Notes: generated from the letters alone by a model not told the origin. 64,000 nucleotides of DNA from Liopterus haemorrhoidalis (GCA_963971575.1 OZ020612.1:35691916-35755915), one strand, 5' to 3'. Shown: positions 1 through 11,400, numbered from the stretch's first letter. A program made the numbers and translations.

Positions 1-867
1 ATTTGTATTACCTTATACCAATTAATCATTAAATGAACACTGTTTCTCACTACACGTCAATGAGTCAACAACAAATATGAAATTCGCAACGGATTTTCGT
101 TGTTCCTCGGGTGAGTTCGGGTCAACGAAGTAATCTGATTAGTGAGATGTTTTAATGAGACAGACATATAAAAACATTGGCTATCGCATTCAATCAGTGA
201 CACCGTAGTTATCGCATGCCTGCAAAATTACAAAGACGGACAGTAAATATGATCAATTTAGGTAATTAGGTAGTTAAAATCTACGACAACCGAATTATAA
301 GAACGATAATACATATAAAACATTTTACGAAGCTAAATAGTTGGTTTCAAAATACACAGATGTCGGATTATTCCTAACATATTAATTTCAAACTTGCTAT
401 GAACGGTACGTACAACGTTAAAAAGAATGCGTAGAAACATAACTTACAGCTAACAAAGAACAGTCTTCATCCTGTTAATTTAAAGAGCTCTGAATGCGGC
501 TTTAAACAGACTATCAGTGTTGCTACTGCTTTAAGAGCACATTACCCACCGACGTGCGTAAAATAACCCACACTACCCACGAATCCATCCAAGATTACAC
601 GGAAATATTTTTTAAATCATTTAGTACTGAATTCGCAATAATACAATTTAACTACTGGAAAAATATTGTATATGCTGTTCACTTTTGTAAAAACAAACTA
701 AGAGGAAATTTTGATTTCAATAGTTTGCACCTTTGAAATTGGTATTGGTCATGTTGGTATTAAAAAATTATAAAAAATGTCACTTTCTTAATAATGATTA
801 TAACCAATAAATCTAAAGTCGGTTTTACAGCATAAGGAATAATTTTAATTGACATTTAAAGTCAGTA

Positions 868-1233
868 TTATCTGTCTCATTTTGTAATACGTAACTAACA
901 GGTAAAGTTCATTTTTTATGTTGTATATTGACAATACATTTATAATATTATCATAGTATTGGTTCACACGGATACGCCAAAGTTTGTTTACACCACAACA
1001 GTCACCAAAGTAACCAGATCTAGTTTCGTATTACAAATTGAGACGGATTATATTATCTCTCATTTTGTAATACGTAATTAACAGGGAAAGTTCATTTTTT
1101 ATGTTGGATATTGACAATACATTTATAATCTTATCATAGTATTGGTTCACACGGATACGCCACAGTCTGTTTACACCACAACAGTCACCAAAGTAAACAG
1201 ATCTAGTTTCGTATTACAAATTGAGACGGATTA
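868..1233 (+). repeat. Tandem duplication, 183-bp unit, two copies
   Basis: The block from about 875 repeats from about 1058. Both copies contain TCTCATTTTGTAATACGTAA, a TATTGACAATACATTTATAA-like segment and AGATCTAGTTTCGTATTACA. They differ by a few substitutions and lie inside the fold-back-like element. Confidence 0.8.
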
Positions 1234-1362
1234 TAATACACTATAAAAATAATCCAAACAACTAGATCTGGTTTGTCCTTACAAAAGTGAACAGATATAT
1301 GCTGTTCACTTTTGTGAGGACAAACCAGATCTAGTTGTTTTGGTTACTTTTGTAGTGTATTA
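1234..1362. repeat. Long near-perfect hairpin
   Basis: Two arms of roughly 60 bases pair around a centre near 1297. The left arm contains CAACTAGATCTGGTTTGTCC and then ACAAAAGTGAACAG; the right arm contains the reverse complement. The inner ends reuse the same CTGTTCACTTTTGT motif found at the outer ends of the surrounding element, suggesting a nested or dimeric MITE. Confidence 0.8.
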
Positions 1363-1770
1363 CTGACTTTAAATTTAATTTAAAAAATTTCCTTGCGCTG
1401 TAATTCAGACTTCAGATTTTTTTGGTTATGATCATTATAATTAAGATCATTATCATTTTTTAATATGACATATGTCAAATTGGCATTTTTGCCATTTTTT
1501 AATACCAACATGACATACAGTTTGAAAGGTGCAAACTAATAAAATCAAAATTTCCTCTTAGTTTGTTCTTACAAAAGTGAACAGCGAAACAGTGAAAAGT
1601 TCATAACCAACAAATATGAAGTCTTATTTATCTAGGTGGTGGGTTTCTGGGTGGGATGTTCGGTGGGATTTCGCTGATATTTTTGTTGGTTGTGCTGGCT
1701 GCTAGCTGTGGCTTAGGCTTGGATCATTTCGGACCTGCTATGCAGTACATACGTATTGTAGGTTTGTGGG

Positions 1771-2381
1771 CAGGGCCGGCGCTAGGATTTGCGAGGCCAT
1801 GTGCGAGAAGACCAAAAAAAGGTCCTCATCTTCATGCGCGGGGCCTGTTGTTGACCGCTGTTCAGATCCAAGTGAGGAGTGTTGTTGACCGCGGAGCCTG
1901 CTCTTCAGATCCAAGTGAGGAGCAAAAAAAAAAGTCCTCATCTCCATGCGCGAGGCCTGTTGCTCAGATCCAGTGAGGAGCAAAAACAAAAAAAAAAGGT
2001 CCTCATCTCCATGCGCGAGGCCTCTTGTTCAAATCCAGTGAGGAGCAAAAAAAAAGGTCCTCATCTCCATGCGCGAGGCCTGTTGTTGAACCGCGGGGCC
2101 TGCTGTTCAGATCCAAGTGAACAAAAAAAAAAAAAAAAGGTTCTCATCTCCATGCGCGAGGCCTGTTGTTGACCGCGGGGCCTGCTGTTCAGATCCAAGT
2201 GAGGAGCAAAAAAAAAGGTCCTCATCTCCATGCGAGGGGCCTGCTGTTCAGATCCAAGTGAGGAGCAAAAAAAAAGGTCCTCATCTCTATGCGCGGAGCC
2301 TGTTGTTGGACCGCGGGGCCTGCTGTTGACCGCGGGGCCATGTGCCGCTGCACATGCTGCACATGCCTCGCGCCGGCCCTG
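1771..2381. mobile_element. hAT-type MITE with internal minisatellite
   Basis: The terminal inverted repeats are CAGGGCCGGCGCTAGG and CAGGGCCGGCGCGAGG. The flanks are a perfect 8-bp target duplication TTTGTGGG (1763-1770 and 2382-2389), the hAT hallmark. The interior is about eight imperfect units of roughly 65-75 bp built from GGTCCTCATCTCCATGCGCG, GACCGCGGGGCCTGCTGTTC and GTGAGGAGC plus an A-run. The apparent open frames are repeat artefacts. The mirror copy is 41866-42476. Confidence 0.9.
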
Positions 2382-3356
2382 TTTGTGGGTGGTTGGTGCC
2401 GGGGTTGTGGTCGGCATGAGTGATGGGAGTGTTGGTGGGGTTTTGCCGGGTATTTATTTTGGAAATCTGCTTATTATATTAAATTTTTGCTAAATACAGA
2501 TAATAACAATTAAATATTCTAAATTTTCCTGTTAATCGTGACCATTTAATTGACAAAAATTCTTATAACTATACCATGAATAGTATATTTGTACTGAACT
2601 AGTAAAATAAATGAAAAAAATAAAAAAAAAAAAAAAACGTACTGTTAACTCGCGAGCCCTTGTTCTATGATTAAAAATATAGCAGACGAAGAAAGATTCA
2701 CAGCTGACATAACCTTAAAATTAATCACTGAACAACCTTCGAAAAATGCTTGTTTTGAGCAATCTTACTTGCCAGTTTTTAAAATTAACCTTAATCTTAG
2801 CCGATGGTTAACTAGACAACAAGGGACTATTATGTAGATCAAACTTCTGAAAATATGATTTTCTTACCTTATTTTAGCGCAAACAGCACAGACCTCATTA
2901 AACTTGTTATAAACCATCCACACAGTACTAGACAACAATTTGATCATATATTTAATACGTAAGTACTACTAAGTAATACGAAATAGTTGATAAATATGAA
3001 TTTGACACTTAAATATACAGTGTAGAACAACATTATACAGAATTGACAACCCATAGAGAAGGAAAGAAAACCAGTGTTGCCAGATGTAGAAGAAGAAAAA
3101 AATCATATATGTTGTTCACTTTTGTAAGGACAAACTATACTCTATTTCAGATTAGAAAAAAGTAGATAGCGCTGTGTACCGAGTACGATTTACACAGGAC
3201 AAATACAGTATAGCGGGAAATTTAAAACAAGTTACAACTAGGGCATGGGCGTAGTAACAGGGTTAGCAAGTGATTTTTTTTTTATATAAAAAACGGAATT
3301 GGTTGATAAGATATTGAAATAAACAAGATACTACACTTAAAGTCGGTTTACGGTAA
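2382..3356. other. AT-rich interval without recognised gene
   Basis: No convincing coding sequence or RNA gene is visible. It contains a short end-like match to the 675-1584 element near 3108 (GTTCACTTTTGTAAGGACAA) and low-complexity A/T runs. The mirror is 40891-41865. Confidence 0.5.
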
Positions 3357-3629
3357 CTATGAAATGACGTCACACTTGGTTAATTTAAGTACCAACATTA
3401 TGATATGTTTTAATCAACATCAATCCATAACTCAGTTAGTACATTTATTTATTTAATTTTGGTATTTTTTTTTTTTTTCAATATTGCCGGTATGAAATTG
3501 GATTGTTCAATCGTTATTTGTCAGGTTGACATTTAGTTGTTTAGAAGTTGTTCGATATAACCTAACTTTTTTTGACAGTTTACGAATTGGCAACAAGGTG
3601 AGTTTTTCAACTGTGACGTCATTTCATAG
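3357..3629. mobile_element. TIR element with 9-bp flanking repeat (MULE-like?)
   Basis: The terminal inverted repeats are CTATGAAATGACGTCAC. Both sides are flanked by TTACGGTAA (3348-3356 and 3630-3638). A 9-bp duplication would suggest a Mutator-like element, but TTACGGTAA is itself nearly palindromic, so the inverted repeats could instead extend outward with one mismatch. There is no coding capacity. The mirror is 40618-40890. A related GAAATGACGTCA segment occurs near 17335. Confidence 0.6.
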
Positions 3630-3729
3630 TTACGGTAAATGGAGTTTACGTTATTTATACGACATAAATTCAGTATAATGGGAAATTTGAAAAAGTTAAA
3701 AAAATATTAATTTTAAAAATGATGTATTA

Positions 3730-3913
3730 AAGTCTGTTCCTTTGGTTTAGGCGGAACTAGATTTTCAATTCTAGTTACTTTTACCGATTGATTGAAGCTT
3801 TTGATCATTTTGTTCAGGAAAAGCCAACTTCAATATATAAAAAAATAATAAAGCTAATGACTTATAAAAATGAAAATTCCGGTTAGTTCCGCCTAATCCA
3901 TTGGAATAGACTG
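3730..3913. mobile_element. Tc1/mariner-type MITE
   Basis: The ends are AAGTCTGTTCCTTTGG and CAGTCTATTCCAATGG, continuing as an inverted repeat through TTAGGCGGAACTA. Each end is flanked by TA (3728-3729 and 3914-3915), the mariner target. A partial copy lies at 4466-4563 and a diverged full one at 13306-13486. The mirror is 40334-40517. Confidence 0.75.
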
Positions 3914-4465
3914 TATATATAAACAGAAAGATTTGGCTAAAAGGGTCTAAATAAAGCAATAAAACAATAAATATTTATTGTAAATAAAAATGAAAAATAT
4001 ATGTATATATGGAGGCCTAAAAATTATATCAATAATTTCTTTTTTGGGCACACAGCTGGGCTCACATTAGTATTTTAGCCACAGATCAGTCCTCTATCTT
4101 GATCTGTTAATTGTCAAGTGTCAAAAAATATTATAAATAGTCAGATAACCTAAAAAATATATAACTGCGTAAAAACAAATTACATGGAGAATCTTCTCCA
4201 TAAAATATACGCCAAGAATATAAATAATAGTCTAAATATGTAAATAATAACAAAATATACGAAAAATATAAAATAATATAAATAATACATATTTCCAATG
4301 TACGATACTGAACATCTCTCATCTTTGACTAAAAACAATATTTTAACATTGTAATAGGGATGGCGTTCTAAACCAATCAGAAACAAGGACAAACAGCTCC
4401 TATCTTCTTACACACATTTTTCTAAGCTGACATGGAGCATAGATCTGGTTATTTGGGTTACTTTT

Positions 4466-4563
4466 ATAGATTTTCCATTCTAGTTACTTTTACCGATTGA
4501 TTGAAGCTTTTAATCATTTTGTTCAGGAAAAGCCAACTTCAATATATAAAAAATAGCTAATGA
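4466..4563. mobile_element. Partial copy of the 3730-3913 MITE
   Basis: Positions 4466-4563 repeat the interior of the 3730-3913 element (TCTAGTTACTTTTACCGATT through GCCAACTTCAATATATAAAA) without its termini. The mirror is 39684-39781. Confidence 0.65.
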
Positions 4564-4829
4564 CAACTTAAGTTCTCCTGAAACCCATATGGACTTACAG
4601 ACTATACAACTCTGGGGCACGGCGAGTAATTCAGAAACTAAGTAATTTAGAAATAATACAGAGAATCCAATCAAAGACATTACTAACCGTAGTTAATGCA
4701 CCTTAGTATACATCAAAATATAGATTATGATTTTCAGATGCAGACAGTAAAAGAAGAAATTTCAAGATTTAGTAGTAAATATATACTTATCACGGCTTGA
4801 AAATCATTCCAACTTATACGCCGTACAAT

Positions 4830-5086
4830 CAGGCCCGACAAGAGGGAGGGGGTAGCCGGGGAAAATTCGGGGGTTTTTGTGGCCCGGGGACCAGGGGTTC
4901 TTGGGGCCCGGGGTGCTGGGCAGAGTCGTAGGAAGTGAGGACCTTTTTTTTACTCATCATTTGTATTTTGAAAGTGAGGACTTTTTTTTGCTCAGCACTT
5001 GTATGTTGAAAGTGAGGACCCCGGGGACCACAAAAAAAGTTTTTAAGTTTTTCCCCGGGGCCCCAGAAGTCCTCTCGGTGGCCCTG
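4830..5086. mobile_element. hAT-type MITE
   Basis: The ends are CAGGCCCGACAAGAGG and CAGGGCCACCGAGAGG. The flanking octamers CGTACAAT (4822-4829) and CATACAAT (5087-5094) match at 7 of 8 positions. The interior carries GTGAGGACC plus T-run modules like those of the elements at 1771-2381 and 53594-53833. The mirror is 39161-39417. Confidence 0.8.
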
Positions 5087-5094
5087 CATACAAT

Positions 5095-5721
5095 TATTAG
5101 ATAACAGCGAAGAAATTAAAAAACTGAAAAATACCATCTGCTGGACTTCGTAGATAATTTCTAGCAGCAACGACGAAAGGCAGGAACAATAGAGGCACAG
5201 GTCCTGAGCGCTGTTAGGAGCGCCAAAACGAGCGTTCAAATATACAAATTCTCAGTGACATACTCAATAAATTATGGAGGTACCAAAAAATTCTCGCAAA
5301 TTATTGACTTGAGTTTGCCTGGCCTTGCCCTGGATGTCAAAAGAGCTAGTGTCGGCTCTGGATTCTAGCAACGTTTATATATTATGTATAATGAATAGTT
5401 AAGAAAAATTAGGATATAGCCACTGGGGAATAATCCAATCATGTCAAGATTGTAAATTTACATGGAACAATGAAAAAATAAATTAATACCTACGAAATCC
5501 TGAAACGTGCAAAATTGGTACTTTAACATCAATATAAAATATTATTGCTAGTAGATTCCGGTAATCTTCCTGTTAAACATCGCCCTTAAAGTATATATAA
5601 CCTATACAGATGTTCTGAACTGTCAAAGTCATTGTCCCATCCTTATGCATTATGTTATGGGTTTATTAATATTCATTATTAATTATTTATTAATATTTAA
5701 TAATTATTAAATTATCCACAG
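5095..5721. other. AT-rich interval, nothing recognised
   Basis: No coding, RNA or mobile-element signature could be supported in this stretch. The mirror is 38526-39152. Confidence 0.4.
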
Positions 5722-6486
5722 TAAAGGCAGCCACTAAATTAATATCTGAGATAATCAACTTGCTAGAAAACGGTCTTCACGTAGCTACAACGTTCTGCGA
5801 CCTTACTAAAACCTTCGATTGTGTCACACATGAGATTCTCTTCACTAAGCTAGATCATTATGGCATTCGAGGTAACTCCTTACACTTACTGCAAAATTAC
5901 TTATTGGACAGACAACAATATGTTTTACACGATAATAATCATTCTAGCCTACAAACGTTAAATATAGGGGTCGGCGAAGGAACCGTAATCAGTGCTTTAT
6001 TATTTCTGTTATACATTAATGATCTTCCCGAAAATGTTAGCACCTCTACTTTAATGTATGCTGATGACACTACCTTCATTAACAAAGGAACTGATTATTG
6101 TAAAATTTCGGAAGAAATTAACGCAAACCAGGATAAGTCTCAAACATGGTTTAAAAACAACCAACTGAAACTGAATGAATCTAAGACTTAAACCATGATT
6201 TTTAGCTTAAACAGAAATTTACCTAATAACACTTTATATAACATGAATGACATAAAATTTTTAGGTTTTCAACTTGATCCACAATTAAACTGGATTAACC
6301 ATATCCAATATGTTGCTAGTAAAATTAAGTCTTGTAATTATATGTTACATAAATTAAACCAGTGGCGAAGGGAAACCTCCGCGAGACTTGCCATCCCATA
6401 AAAAAAAATAAAAAAATAAAAATATTTAGATAAATCTTCAAAAATACAACAAATTTTTGTCCAAGGCCTGGTTGACTAGTTACGAA

Positions 6487-6900
6487 TTAATTATCATGAC
6501 CATGGAAACGTTACATATAAGTATGAAAAAATTGAGACTTTGAAATTTTAAATAATTTTACAAAAAAAATTCAAAATTTTTCGTTTTATCGAAAAACGTC
6601 TCAAATAAAAGTTATTAGTAATTGCATTTATAGTAACTTTTGTTCAATAAATTTTTTCGCAATATTTTTCTGTTGCTAAATATTCGCAAAAATCTTAAAA
6701 TCGACACGGGTAAACTCCCATTTCTAGTCAACCGATTTTCATAAAAAACAATAGGGTTCTTCCCATTTAATAGGAGAATTTTTTAGTATCAGAACGAATT
6801 CTCTAAGTTGAACCGTTCTTGAGTTATCGTGTATACACACAGACACACAGACACACGATCCTTTGCGGTGTCGCAAGAAGCACCTCGTGTAAACAACTGT
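6487..6900 (+). repeat. Dispersed repeat copy 1 inside the LINE
   Basis: It starts near ATTATCATGACCATGGAAAC and contains AAACGTCTCAAATAAAAGTT, AACTTTTGTTCAATAA and AGTCAACCGATTTT, ending in a (CACAGA)-rich run. The same succession recurs at 7243-7640, so two diverged copies of one non-coding repeat interrupt the same LINE. The exact boundaries and class (SINE-like or a retrotransposon 3' tail) are unresolved. The mirror is about 37347-37760. Confidence 0.6.
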
Positions 6901-7242
6901 TTAAAGATCTGAAAATTTTAACGTTCGTTTGTTTATATATTCTTGAAATGCTTATGTATATCAAAGATGCTAACTTATTAAAAAATAGTGCCATACATAG
7001 GTTCAATACTAGAGAAAAAAATAATATACGTCTGCCGCGTTTGCATAATAAACTGTCCAAAACACATCCCAATTACATGGGTGCCAAATTATTCAACCAA
7101 TTACCGTTATCGGTGCGAGAGCTGAACATAAAAAAATCAGCTGTGGCCACCACAGGACCGACCGCTATCGTAAAGTACTTAGATAAAATACATTCTAGCA
7201 GCAGAGTAGAAATAACTTGGCCTAATATTTTCTAACAGAGAT

Positions 7243-7640
7243 ATTATTTATCATGACCATGGAAACGTTACATATAAGTATGAAAAAATTGAGACTTTCA
7301 TAATTTTTCGTTTTATCAAAAAACGTCTCAAATAAAAGTTATTAGTTATTGCTTTTATAGCAACTTTTGTTCAATAATTTTTTTCGAAATATTTTTTTGT
7401 TGTGAAATATTCACAAAAATCCTAAAATCGACACTAGTAAACTCCCATTTTTAGTCAACCGATTTTTACCAAAAGTTGATCAACTCGTGCCATTGATGGC
7501 AGAAGCTTAAATATGAAGTTTCATAAAAATCCTTTCTGCCGAATTGGCTCTGCACGTGTACACAGACAGACAGACGGACAGACAGACGGACGGACAGACA
7601 AACAGACAGACAGACCGACAGACAGACCGACATACATCAT
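7243..7640 (+). repeat. Dispersed repeat copy 2 inside the LINE
   Basis: It shares TTATCATGACCATGGAAACG, the CGTTTTATCRAAAAACGTCTC segment and AGTCAACCGATTTT with the copy at 6487-6900. It ends in a (CAGA)n microsatellite at about 7560-7633. The mirror is 36607-37004. Confidence 0.6.
7560..7633 (+). repeat. (CAGA)n microsatellite
   Basis: An imperfect CAGACAGACGGACAGACAGA run. It makes open frames with QTDGQTD-like repeats that are not genes. The mirror is 36614-36687. Confidence 0.9.
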
Positions 7641-8120
7641 GCTAAAAACAGTCAAAACGTTATGTAGGGACCTCAATTCGTGGAGATCCATCGAAATCTC
7701 GAAACGTCAAAATCGGTATGATCACAATACCTCCCTTATATATGTTGGCGGTCGGTAAAAATTTAAAACTTGTGTTCGTAATTTATTAATTAATAAGGCC
7801 TATTATAATCTAGAAGAATACATGAATGATGATCTAAGAGACATGTCTTTATCATCTGATATGTTTTGAATTTGTGTATATTATTGTTTAATTTTTTTAA
7901 TTGACTATGTATATGTACTTTCATGTATTTTTTTACTGAAATATATTATTATTATTATTATTATAAACGAGGCTTTATTCTTGTGGAGTCTGTATGCGTC
8001 TGGCATTATACCATTATTATTAAGTCTTACCCTTGTTTTATATGTCTTTATATTTTAGATTAATAGTATTCTGAACGTATTTAGAAGAAACCGGTGAAAA
8101 AAAAAATGTTCTCCTTGTTT

Positions 8121-8171
8121 CAGTAGCGGACTGGAAATTGCCCGATATCCCCGCAGGCCAGTCCGCCGCTG
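8121..8171. mobile_element. 51-bp hAT-type micro-element
   Basis: The ends are CAGTAGCGGACTGG and CAGCGGCGGACTGG (inverted). The flanking octamers CCTTGTTT (8113-8120) and CCTTGCTT (8172-8179) differ at one base. It is an extremely short remnant of a hAT family, 206 bases upstream of U2. The mirror is 36076-36126. Confidence 0.7.
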
Positions 8172-8315
8172 CCTTGCTTTCACAAACTGCGTAGTTGCGT
8201 ATGCGCAACTAGGTGCTGCGCAATAGAAACATGTGCAGCTCCGCCAAGACCGAAGCAGTTGCCAAGGAAATGTAGTTGTATCGCCACATAATGGATGGCG
8301 CTGACTGACTATTCT

Positions 8316-8337
8316 TATTTCTCGATACCAGACGGTG
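8316..8337 (+). promoter_or_regulatory. Possible proximal sequence element of U2
   Basis: Insect snRNA genes have a proximal sequence element about 41-62 bases upstream of the start. This is the segment at that distance (TTATTTCTCGATACCAGACG). Resemblance to known consensus elements is weak, so the call rests on position. The mirror is 35910-35931 on the minus strand. Confidence 0.2.
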
Positions 8338-8377
8338 TTCTGGGTGGAATAACTACTCTGAAAACTTTACAATTGGT

Positions 8378-8415
8378 ATCGCTTCTCGGCCTATGACTAA
8401 GATCAAAGTGTAGTA
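8378..8415 (+). pseudogene. U2: U2 snRNA, 5' part (nt 1-38), split by Utopia
   Basis: These are U2 nucleotides 1-38, beginning ATCGCTTCTCGGCC and ending exactly at the branch-recognition motif GTAGTA. One difference from the intact copy is nucleotide 19 (G to A), so CTATGGCTAAG reads CTATGACTAAG. The retrotransposon begins at 8416, so this copy cannot make normal U2. The 3' part resumes at 13020. Confidence 0.95.
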
Positions 8416-11400
8416 GACAGTCCGCGATTAACAACTTCGCGCGAGGCCGAGTGATCAAACATAGTGTAGAGTGAATCTGAAGCATAGTAGTCCCGAATCT
8501 GAAAACTAAAAACACCAACTCAAGATGCCACACCGAAGACCGTCCAAGCCACCAACAGCACTGCCACATGAAGACAGAGAGAACGCAGTACCACCATCAC
8601 TCAACACCGGGGAAAACACAGGTAGGTGCTTACGATCGAGGGTTGTCCCCGATTCTGCAGGCAAAAACCAGCCAACTACATTGCTTGCGGGGTCGGTGGC
8701 CGCCCGAGGCCGTCCGAGAAACAAGGAGATTAAGAGGAAAAGTTCACCGGCTGACCACTTTGATCCGACGACTGTTATTGCTACCATTCAGGCGTCGGGG
8801 GATGTGGCCGGTCGATGCACCCAGTACTCTAACACCAGGGTGAACCCCGTGGCTGGCGTGCCGCAACACAACCCACATACAACTGACATGCCAGCCCGAG
8901 GTCCCCACGTGCTACCGCTACTCCTCAGCGACACTAGTGATTTATCACTCGCCGCTGGGAGTAGCCGAGCGACTCCTTCTCAAGCGCCGAACTGTGTGAT
9001 ACCCCTCAGCCGAGATGCTGCACCAGATGTGTCGGGAGCGCCACGTGGCGTTGCTACATTATCTGGGGGGACGATATCTTCCCGCAAGACGGGGCCCACT
9101 GCGACTGAAACTGCTTCGGCAGTGAATAGACCGGTGGGAACGTCTGCGGGAGAGGTAGAATCCCCGCGCACGCATGCAGGAGGCCTGCAACCACGAGAAT
9201 CGGCCACAGAGAGTGATGGTGATGACATAGTCCAGAGACGTGCCCCTGCCAGAAGAAATGTTAGGAGTTTATCCCTAAATGGCACAGTGCTGACAACCAG
9301 ATTCCCGCCGCCCGCCGTATTCCGTTGCGTCATTGAGGGCTGCCGGAGCGAGTTCCAGTGTCAGGATTGGACTGCGTCCAGGAAGTCGTTGGAGCGTCAC
9401 TTGGCCAAGGTACACAATATAATAATTATTAACAGAAATGTTTGTAGATTCTGTGGCGAGGTCCTAGGCCTCAGACCCAGCGCTCACCGATGTACCGTGG
9501 CCCACCGAGACGCTACACAACAACAACCCGGCGCCAACGCTGACGTCACCTGCCACCAATGCCATACATGTGGCCTAACTTTCAGGTCTGTGAGAGGTCT
9601 GGAAAACCACAAGCGCTCTCACAGACGGAAAGAACTGCGCGCTGAAAGGCTCAGACCGCTGCCTGCACCACGCACACGGCAAGCCGTGCGCAGGCTCAGG
9701 GGCAGCTCCTTCAGCGAGGAGGGTGACTCGGCAGCGACGCAGTCCAGCCAGGAACACGGCAGAGATGGGAGCTCGTCGACCGGTAGCGAGGACAGCCATC
9801 GCGGATCCACCAGCCAGCCCGGCCGGAGAGGTTCCATGGCGGTCCGACTCCATGAACTTCCGACGACCAATGGAGAGGAAGATGCGGGCAGCGACCAGAT
9901 GGTAGGCGAGCCACCAACATCCCCGAGTGCGGACAACCACCAACCCTCCCCTAACTCGTCCAACGAGAGCCCCTCCATGATTCCTAGAAACAGAGCAAAC
10001 ACACGAGCGACGAACCAAGGCCAGCCGACCGATCCACCGGAATGGAGTGAACAACCCTCCATAAGCTCGCCCGACGTGAGCAGCCCAACTAACAACCCAA
10101 GGGATGATGCTGCGGTGGCGCCCACACAACACACCAATAGCGCACAACAGCAGAACCCACTGGGTAAGTTTACGGAGGCTCTGAGCGAGCTGCTGAACCG
10201 GCCGGCAGATGACGCGCGGGCCTGGCCCGATGTTTGTAATGTCATACAGGAAATCATGGAGGAGACAGCGAGGATAGTCAAGCTGAGGCCCCCGCGTACT
10301 GGGAATAATCACCCTACTCAGCAACCTGACACTAATGATGCCCAGTACATACAGAAGATGTACAGACACAACCGCCGGCGGGCAGTCAGGCTGCTAAAGG
10401 GTGATCAAAGCCCCAGATGCGAGGTTGGTACAGATGCGGTAAATAACCATTTCACTGAGACGTGGAGTGACCGACAACACCAACCGTGTCTGTACCAAAG
10501 GGATGTCCATCCTGAACGCCCTCGGCTTGGACTAGACGAGCTGTCAGTTCAAGAGGTCGCCGCAAGACTGCGACGGGCAGAGAATACCGCTCCAGGTCCC
10601 GACCGCATTACCTACGCAATGTGGCGGCGTGCAGATCCAGAAGGTCAGATCCTGACTGCGGTGTACAACCTATGTCTGAGGTTTAGACGTATACCGCAGG
10701 AGTGGAAAAATTCAAGAACAATCTTGATCCACAAAAAGGGTGACCGCCAATTATTGACCAACTGGAGACCTATCTCCCTGTCTAACACCATTTACAAGCT
10801 CTACGCTGGGTGCATAGCGGCCAGGCTCACAGCCTGGATCCTGCAACACCAAGTGTTGCACCCAGCGCAAAAGGGCTTTCTGCCGCATGATGGTGTGTTT
10901 GAGCACAATTTCGTCCTCAAACACACGTTAGAAAATGCGCGCAGAGGGAGAAGGCGACTGTGTGCCGCATGGTTAGACATAGCCAACGCGTTCGGCTCAG
11001 TCCCGCACGGCGCAGTCGTCGATGCCGCACGCCACAGCGGAGTAGGTGAGTCTTTTGTTGACATAGTAACAGACATTCTGGCCAACAATAAGACTCAAGT
11101 TCTGACATCGGGAGGGCCGACAGCGGAAATCACGGTGAAAGCGGGTGTTAAGCAAGGGTGTCCACTGAGTGGTCTGCTGTTCTGCCTAGCCATGGACCCG
11201 ATCATCAGAGGCATTCAGGCTGACCACCCGCAACACCGTGTTCTCGCCTACGCAGACGATCTGGTGCTGCTTGCTGAGAGTCCGGAGGAGTTGCAAAACC
11301 ACCTGGATGAGGTGGAGAGGAGTGCGGGAATGATCTCCCTGCAATTTAACCCAAATAAATGCCAAACACTACACGTGAGAACCACACCGGCTCTGGGCGT

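Larger units (their letters stand above)
675..1584. mobile_element. Fold-back-like element with long terminal inverted repeats
   Basis: Both ends carry CTGTTCACTTTTGT followed by an AAACTAAGAGGAAATTTTGA-like stretch in inverted orientation, extending over about 85 bases (675-760 against 1500-1584). The interior holds a 183-bp tandem duplication and a 129-bp hairpin. No convincing target duplication or coding sequence was seen. A partial end-like motif recurs near 3108. The class is unresolved. Confidence 0.65.
5722..7965 (+). pseudogene. Non-LTR retrotransposon (Jockey-like) remnant, RT and C-terminal part
   Basis: The frame from 5760 reads reverse-transcriptase motifs: a DLTKTFDCVTHEIL core, a degraded GVPQG box (GVGEGTVIS), LLFLLYINDLP and the catalytic YADD. 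A second open piece (6195-6401) continues with FLGFQLDPQLNW. The C-terminal part resumes near 6905 with NTREKNNIRLPR and GAKLFNQLPLSVREL, and the frame ends near 7870, followed by a 3' region and a (TTA)n tail at about 7945-7963. The block between is replaced or disrupted by two repeat insertions, so the copy is dead. The 5' half (endonuclease) is absent. Clade assignment is by general resemblance only. The mirror is 36282-38525 on the minus strand. Confidence 0.8.

Noticed and set aside
1656..2493. Several overlapping open frames of 70-118 codons on both strands
   Set aside because: They are produced by the GC-rich minisatellite of the hAT MITE and have low-complexity repeated translations with no domain.
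5760..6191. Functional reverse transcriptase
   Set aside because: The GVPQG box is degraded, the frame is broken soon after, and the element lacks its 5' half and an internal block.
7513..7758. Open frame with QTDGQTDGRTDK-like repeats
   Set aside because: Translation of the (CAGA)n microsatellite.
8416..8524. HDV-like self-cleaving ribozyme at the Utopia 5' end, as in R2
   Set aside because: CGCG-type pairings are visible in the leader, but I could not assemble the full double-pseudoknot by eye. A covariance-model search of 8405-8525 would decide; a high-scoring hit starting at the junction would support it.
9575..10369. Antisense open frames of 220-264 codons within the Utopia ORF
   Set aside because: They are shadows of the GC-rich coding strand; no motif and no independent support.
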